NCBI GenBank assembly: GCA_966424055.1
Contig: CBJLMB010000007.1
Location: forward strand, 62,001-126,000
Reading direction: 5' to 3'
DNA from: Deminuibacter sp966424055
GTDB taxonomy: Bacteria > Bacteroidota > Bacteroidia > Chitinophagales > Chitinophagaceae
DNA: 64,000 nucleotides
The notes beneath the pieces were generated by a model that was given only the letters and a program-made list of their open reading frames with translations, ran no database searches and was not told the origin of the DNA. Of the stretch, positions 59,241 through 64,000 are shown piece by piece; positions within the stretch are counted from its first letter, which is position 1; every line of letters starts with the position of its first letter. The position numbers were made by a program, and so were the translations under genes.

Positions 59241-60848
59241 TCAGCTGCCTGCCGTTCCATATTTTTTCAGCATGGCGCGCAGGTCGTCCAGTGTATTGAT
59301 CTCATCTGGCTTTTTATCTTTTCGCCAGCGATGGATGCGTGGAAAGCGAAGCGCCACACCGCTTTTATGGCGGTTGCTGGCAGCAATGCCTTCAAAAGCT
59401 ATTTCAAAAACCAGTTCAGGTTTTACGGTGCGTACCGGGCCGAATTTTTCCAGTGCATTCTTTTTTACAAATGCATCTACTTCTGCAAATTCTTTATCAG
59501 TAAGTCCAGAATAGGCTTTGGTAAAGCTCACCAGCTTATCGCCGTCTTTCACGGCAAAGGTATAATCGGTATACAGGTTGCTGCGCCGGCCATGACCTTT
59601 TTGCGCATAGATCATCACGGCATCAATGGTAAGGGGATCGATCTTCCATTTCCACCAATTGCCTACTTTGCGGCCCACCTGGTAGGCAGAAGATTTTTTC
59701 TTGAGCATCAGGCCCTCTGCAAAATAATCCCGCGATCGCAGCCGGATGGCGGTAAGCTCATCCCAGGAATCAAACTGGATAACGGGCGAAAGCTGCAGTA
59801 TGGGCTGTTCGGCCTGTTTTACTATCTGCTCCAGCTGCAGCCTTCGTTCTGCCAGCGGTCTGTTGCGCCAGTCGGCATAACTGTATTCCAGCAAATCGTA
59901 GGCAAAAAAGGAGATGGGGGCTTCGTGCAATTGTTTTTTGGTCACATTCTTCCGGCCGATACGTGTTTGCAGTAGTGCAAAGGGAAGAGGGCGACCGTCT
60001 ATGCAGGGAATGATCTCTCCATCAAGCACAACACCATCGGGTAAAGCCTGGCTGAGCAAACTGTATTCGGGAAATTTTTCCGTCATCAGCTCTTCGCCAC
60101 GGCTCCACACAAACAATTCATTGTCCCGTTTTATTATTTGCCCGCGTATGCCATCCCATTTCCATTCAGCCTGCCAGTTATCGGGGTTGCCCAATGTATC
60201 AGGTGCATCTTCCAGGGCATAAGCCAGGTAAAAAGGATAGGGCTTTGAATGATCTGCCGAAGCGCCTGTTTCGCTCAGCAGCGATTCAAATGAAGTGGAG
60301 AAGGGATCCCAGTTGCCACTGATGCGGTGCGCAATAACCGATGGTGATAACTGCACTGCCTGCGCGAGCGCATTGACAATGGTTTTTTGCGAAACACCAA
60401 TACGGAAACCGCCGGTAAGCAGCTTATTGAATACAAACCGTTCTTCTTTATTCATCTGCAGCCAGCAGCCGGTCACAAAATCTTTTTTTACTGCTTCCTG
60501 CTCTTTTTCGAGTGATACCAGTTGCGACAGGTATTCGTGCAGGTGCAGTGTTGGTTGATGGGTTTGTTCCGGTGGAGGCAGCAGTAGTGCGATCGTTTCA
60601 GCCAGGTCGCCTACAGTATGATAGCTTTCTTCAAACAGCCAGGCCGGTAAACCACTTATTTCGGTGCACCATTGCTGTAATAATGTTGCGCTCACCATTC
60701 TCTTTGGTCTGCGCCCACTGAACAGGGCGATAACCCAAACCTTGTCCTGGTTATTGGCTGTAGTAAAATAGTGTACTAGCGCTTCCAGTTTATCATTGGT
60801 TTTGGTAGAAGTACCCAATACACTTACCAGTGCCGCAAACTGTTTCAT
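59241..60848 (-). CDS. ATP-dependent DNA ligase
   Basis: A 535-residue ligase: helical N-terminal DNA-binding domain (about 1-200), nucleotidyltransferase motif I in WQAEWKWDGIRGQI with the adenylated Lys, LDGEIIPC (motif III), FFAYDLLEY, EGLMLKKKSSAYQVGRKVGN (motif IV region) and WWKWKIDPLTIDAV (motif V), followed by an OB domain. It belongs to the ligase group linked with Lhr-like helicase and exonuclease, distinct from the NAD-dependent LigA. It overlaps the exonuclease gene by four bases (ATGA). Confidence 0.93.
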   Translation of the reverse strand: MKQFAALVSVLGTSTKTNDKLEALVHYFTTANNQDKVWVIALFSGRRPKRMVSATLLQQWCTEISGLPAWLFEESYHTVGDLAETIALLLPPPEQTHQPTLHLHEYLSQLVSLEKEQEAVKKDFVTGCWLQMNKEERFVFNKLLTGGFRIGVSQKTIVNALAQAVQLSPSVIAHRISGNWDPFSTSFESLLSETGASADHSKPYPFYLAYALEDAPDTLGNPDNWQAEWKWDGIRGQIIKRDNELFVWSRGEELMTEKFPEYSLLSQALPDGVVLDGEIIPCIDGRPLPFALLQTRIGRKNVTKKQLHEAPISFFAYDLLEYSYADWRNRPLAERRLQLEQIVKQAEQPILQLSPVIQFDSWDELTAIRLRSRDYFAEGLMLKKKSSAYQVGRKVGNWWKWKIDPLTIDAVMIYAQKGHGRRSNLYTDYTFAVKDGDKLVSFTKAYSGLTDKEFAEVDAFVKKNALEKFGPVRTVKPELVFEIAFEGIAASNRHKSGVALRFPRIHRWRKDKKPDEINTLDDLRAMLKKYGTAGS

Positions 60849-61957
60849 GCTTCACCTCCTTTTAATGGTGCTTCCGGTGTATCTTCTTCATCACCATATT
60901 CTGTTTTTATTTCTGCGCTGGGTATACCTGTTTCATTAAGGTAGCGGCTGAATGCTGACTGAAAGCCATGTGTTACAAAAACTTTTTCTGCACCGGTGGC
61001 TTTCACTGCTGAAAGCAGTCCGGGCCAGTCTGCATGATCGCTGAGTGCAAAACCTGCATCTGCATTGCGGCGGCGCATATGGCCGCGTACCTGCATCCAC
61101 CCGCTGCACACACCTGTGGCATAAGGATGCATTTTTTTGATCCAGGGTGAATCATCAGCACCCGGCGGTGCGATAATGATAGCGGCTTTTAATTTTTCTG
61201 CAGGTATATCGGGTGTGATACGTTCTACCGGTGGCAGGGATATACCCGCTGTTTGCAGGGCCTGGTGCATATTCCAGATGGCACCGTGTACATAAATAGG
61301 TTGTTCCATCGGTTGCAATGCCTGCAGCAGGCGCTGGGCTTTACCCAGGCTGTATGCCAGTAGTACGCTGTTCTGCTGCTGGCGCTGGTTGTGTTGCACC
61401 CATTGCCGTATGCGTTCAAACAGAACAGCCTGTTTTTCCCAGTGGTAAACAGGCAAGCCAAATGTAGATTCAGTGATGAACACTTGGCAGGGTACAGGTT
61501 CAAAAGCCCCGCTGATGCCATCATTTTCAGTTTTGTAATCGCCGCTCACTACCCATACTTCCTGTTTGTATTCAAGACGTATCTGCGAAGAGCCAATGAT
61601 ATGCCCTGCCGGGTGAAGGGATAGTTTTACGCCATTGAGGTAAACAGGGGTGTTCCATTCAATACCTTCATAATGCTGGTCGCCCAGCCTGGCCCTGAGT
61701 AAGGGAACAGTTACTGTATGGCAGAGATAATACTGGTTTCCCCAACGGGCATGATCACTATGTGCATGGGTGATAACAGCTTTGTTCACCGGCCGCCAGG
61801 GATCGATATAAAAATCACCGGCCGCACAATACAGGCCTTTATCGGTAAATGTGATAAGCAAAAAGAAAACTGTTTTTGTTTTAAACGGCAGGAACCGACA
61901 AATGTTTTGCAACAGGCATTTTTTTGCTGGAGAGATCTTGCCCGGCAAGGCTATCAT
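60845..61957 (-). CDS. ligase-associated exonuclease (metallo-beta-lactamase fold)
   Basis: A 370-residue nuclease: AVITHAHSDHARWG with the metal-binding HxHxDH, LHPAGHIIGSSQIRLEY, VVSGDYKTENDGISG and FVTHGFQSAFSRYLNE, as in mRNA 3'-end-processing-like exonucleases of this repair module. The first 35 residues encoded from ATG 61957 look unlike the family; TTG near 61861, just before LITFTDKGLYC, may be the true start. It is first of the operon exonuclease, ligase, cytochrome, helicase, pdeM. Confidence 0.9.
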   Translation of the reverse strand: MIALPGKISPAKKCLLQNICRFLPFKTKTVFFLLITFTDKGLYCAAGDFYIDPWRPVNKAVITHAHSDHARWGNQYYLCHTVTVPLLRARLGDQHYEGIEWNTPVYLNGVKLSLHPAGHIIGSSQIRLEYKQEVWVVSGDYKTENDGISGAFEPVPCQVFITESTFGLPVYHWEKQAVLFERIRQWVQHNQRQQQNSVLLAYSLGKAQRLLQALQPMEQPIYVHGAIWNMHQALQTAGISLPPVERITPDIPAEKLKAAIIIAPPGADDSPWIKKMHPYATGVCSGWMQVRGHMRRRNADAGFALSDHADWPGLLSAVKATGAEKVFVTHGFQSAFSRYLNETGIPSAEIKTEYGDEEDTPEAPLKGGEA

Positions 61958-62009
61958 CAGGAAATAAGACCAGGTCTGCGGCAGTGCTGCACGTATAAAG
62001 AAGGATTGA

Positions 62010-63188
62010 TCAGTTCACCGATTTTACTGAGCCTCCCTGCATTTTTACGAAATACAGCTTTTTGTTTTCAAGATAATCAGGAACAAAAGATGCATTGGTT
62101 AACCGGGCGGGTTCAAAGCTGAAAGCATTGGCTATCCGGTGGGTGCTGTCTGATACATGGTTGATAAAATCGTTCCTGTATTGCAGCAGCAGCCTGGAAA
62201 AATGATACATGCTTTCAAAACCTTTAAACACCATATCACTGGGGCGGCCTGCATAGCGGGCTTTGTACTGCTTTACCAGCGAGGCACCGAATGCATCAGT
62301 GCGGGAATAATTATAGGGTGTGGAATAAATAATCTCCAGTTGTTTGCAGCTGCTGTTGTTCACCGCATTAAGTCCATCCCAGGTAGGCATACCGATAGCG
62401 GTGGTACGGTAGGAGCTGGCTGCACAAAGATTTTTCAGCAGGTTGGTGCCAAAAGTTTCATTGAGTGTGCCGCATACGATCACATTCTGCCGCGTACTGT
62501 CGAGCAGGGGCAATAATTCGTCGGCCGTAAAATTATCGTTCAGTTGTGTTACCGTGTATTTAAGCCTGGTGCCCGGCGCCGTGGCAGCGGTGAACTGGGC
62601 CAGTATCCTGTCTTCGATCACGCCTTTTTTAGTGAGGTAAAGAACTTTACTGACCGGGTAATTCTTTTTTACATAATTATAAATACCCTCCACATGCGTG
62701 CGCAGGGATGAATTCAGCCGGATGAAAAAAGGATTGGCTGAAACACCTGCATCATTGGGATAAGTGGCGGAGACCACCGGTATATTTTTTTTGAAAGAAA
62801 AATCCGACAGCAATTTCTGCTCCACCGGGTTGGTCAATGCAGCAATGATCAGTGAAAAGTTCATGTATTCCAGGCTGGAGATCAGGCTATTGATGGGCTG
62901 GCTCGCTTTCTTGGTATCGTACACCCATACCTGTAAGCCCGCATGTTCTTTTTGCAGGGAATCGACAGCCAGCATAACACCGTTGTAAAATTCCAGCCCT
63001 GGCAGCATATACCTGGGCAGGTTGGCAGTACCCAGTTTATAATTGTAACCGTTGAATGCCGAATCGATATACAGGGGAGCAAGTATGGCCACGCGCAATG
63101 GTTTTCCCGCAGTATCCTGGGCCTGTGCCGGCCTGCAGCAGGTTACTGCCAGTAGTACACAGGCTAACAGTTTTATGATCACATTCAT
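62010..63188 (-). CDS. periplasmic-binding-fold protein (ABC substrate-binding-like)
   Basis: A 392-residue secreted protein with signal peptide (NVIIKLLACVLLAVTCCRPAQAQ). It follows a type I periplasmic-binding fold: LRVAILAPLYIDSAFNGYNY, LEFYNGVMLAVDSLQKE, SLIIAALTNPVEQKLLSDFS, NIPVVSATYPNDAGV and DMVFKGFESMYHFSRLL. Relatives bind amino acids or act as sensors. No ABC permease lies beside it, so it may be a stand-alone binding or cell-envelope protein. ATG 63188 is used; the frame is open to 63209. Confidence 0.75.
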   Translation of the reverse strand: MNVIIKLLACVLLAVTCCRPAQAQDTAGKPLRVAILAPLYIDSAFNGYNYKLGTANLPRYMLPGLEFYNGVMLAVDSLQKEHAGLQVWVYDTKKASQPINSLISSLEYMNFSLIIAALTNPVEQKLLSDFSFKKNIPVVSATYPNDAGVSANPFFIRLNSSLRTHVEGIYNYVKKNYPVSKVLYLTKKGVIEDRILAQFTAATAPGTRLKYTVTQLNDNFTADELLPLLDSTRQNVIVCGTLNETFGTNLLKNLCAASSYRTTAIGMPTWDGLNAVNNSSCKQLEIIYSTPYNYSRTDAFGASLVKQYKARYAGRPSDMVFKGFESMYHFSRLLLQYRNDFINHVSDSTHRIANAFSFEPARLTNASFVPDYLENKKLYFVKMQGGSVKSVN

Positions 63189-63231
63189 ACCTAAAAATTT
63201 GCGGTGCACACCCCATGTGCAAAATTGATGC

Positions 63232-64000
63232 CTATTCCCATTCTATGGTAGCCGGCGGCTTGCTGCTGATATCGTAAACGACCCTGTTGATACCTCTTAC
63301 ATGATTGATGATTTCATTGGAAATATTGGCCAGGAACTCGTAGGGAAGATGTGCCCAGTCTGCCGTCATGCCATCTACAGAAGTCACTGCGCGAAGGGCT
63401 ACTGTATACTCATATGTTCTTTCATCACCCATCACGCCTACACTTTTAACAGGCAGCAGTATGGCACCGGCCTGCCATACAGACTGGTACAGGTTATGCG
63501 TTTTAAGTCCCTGTGTATAGATATGATCGGCTTCCTGCAGCAGTTTCACTTTATCTTCGGTGATCTCACCCAGGATGCGGATAGCCAGGCCCGGCCCAGG
63601 GAAAGGATGACGGAAGATCATATCGGATGGAATACCGAGCTCCAGCCCTACTTTTCTCACTTCATCTTTAAACAAAAAGCGCAGCGGCTCTACAAGAGAC
63701 AGGTGCATTTTTTCGGGAAGACCACCCACATTGTGGTGCGATTTGATGGTGACAGAAGGGCCATGCACACTTACACTTTCAATAACATCAGGATAAATAG
63801 TACCCTGCCCCAGAAACCTGGCTTCTTCTATTTTGGCAGCTTCCTGCTGAAACACATCGATAAACAATTTACCAATGGTTTTGCGTTTGGCTTCAGGATC
63901 TGTTTTGCCTTTAAGCTCGCTATAAAATAATTGTTTGGCATCGATACCGGTTACATTAAGACCCAGCAACTGGTAAGTAGACAACACTTGTTCAAACTCG
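63232..64000 (-). CDS. guaA: GMP synthase (glutamine-hydrolysing), 3' part
   Basis: About 256 codons of the C-terminal half: FRHPFPGPGLAIRILGEITE and VVYDISSKPPATIEWE are GuaA signatures of the dimerisation and XMP-binding domain, and LLPVKSVGVMGDERTYEY is also typical. The frame continues past the window end (EFEQVLSTYQLLGLNVTG), so the glutaminase and ATP-pyrophosphatase N-terminal parts are outside. It makes GMP from XMP, glutamine and ATP. Confidence 0.95.
   Translation of the reverse strand, partial: EFEQVLSTYQLLGLNVTGIDAKQLFYSELKGKTDPEAKRKTIGKLFIDVFQQEAAKIEEARFLGQGTIYPDVIESVSVHGPSVTIKSHHNVGGLPEKMHLSLVEPLRFLFKDEVRKVGLELGIPSDMIFRHPFPGPGLAIRILGEITEDKVKLLQEADHIYTQGLKTHNLYQSVWQAGAILLPVKSVGVMGDERTYEYTVALRAVTSVDGMTADWAHLPYEFLANISNEIINHVRGINRVVYDISSKPPATIEWE

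Overview
The window looks like chromosomal DNA from a Bacteroidota bacterium, most likely of the Chitinophagaceae or a close relative. The evidence is family-level: STN/carboxypeptidase-regulatory outer-membrane proteins, a sigma factor paired with an anti-sigma/TonB fusion, a type-IX-secretion-like tail, TAnnTTTG-type promoter boxes, A-rich starts mostly without Shine-Dalgarno sequences, and a ligase-associated DNA repair module. No rRNA, tRNA, CRISPR array, insertion sequence or prophage was seen.

1-3812: the end of an unidentified gene, a secreted GH28 pectinase, then about 2 kb that looks non-coding by ORF length but holds nine tandem microgenes (eight intact, one frameshifted). They encode leucine-rich amphipathic peptides of 24-35 residues. 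The first five carry the same 5' leader: a 5-bp stem whose loop GCC can pair with a GGC in an A-rich tail (an H-type pseudoknot), with one covarying base pair. Intrinsic terminators follow units 2, 3 and 9. This is the strongest candidate for an undescribed system here.

4126-10881: a deoxysugar operon that fits oxidative L-fucose catabolism (FucP-type transporter, mutarotase-family protein, two SDRs, FAH-family hydrolase, lactonase, Zn-alcohol dehydrogenase). No dehydratase is visible. A tandem repeat array interrupts it before the last gene.

11114-28892: an STN outer-membrane protein and a LacI-type regulator (both minus strand), a small orphan gene behind a LacI-type palindrome, then a near-complete pectin/uronate route: GH105 fusion, UxaB, UxaA, UxaC, GapN-like dehydrogenase, KduD, KduI, KdgK, Eda and ExuT. 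Galacturonate, glucuronate and unsaturated uronates would converge on 2-keto-3-deoxygluconate and end as pyruvate plus glyceraldehyde 3-phosphate.

28959-43448: a sigma/anti-sigma pair facing two surface-type proteins, then housekeeping genes (xerD, YkgJ-like, yraN, manA, two small membrane proteins, lpxB, surE) and a group of flavin-split-barrel and hypothetical genes. A 112-bp intergenic repeat occurs three times at 39.8-40.1 kb, with an inverted relative at 53.4 kb.

43568-52247: a signalling island of three histidine kinases (one with an N-terminal receiver), an NtrC-type regulator, two single-domain receivers and an XRE/S24 regulator. A 15-bp inverted repeat sits in the divergent promoter region.

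52465-64000: thiD, a deacetylase-family protein, the module PdeM phosphoesterase / Lhr-like helicase / ATP-dependent ligase / exonuclease with a di-haem cytochrome gene embedded in it, a periplasmic-binding-like protein and the 3' part of guaA.
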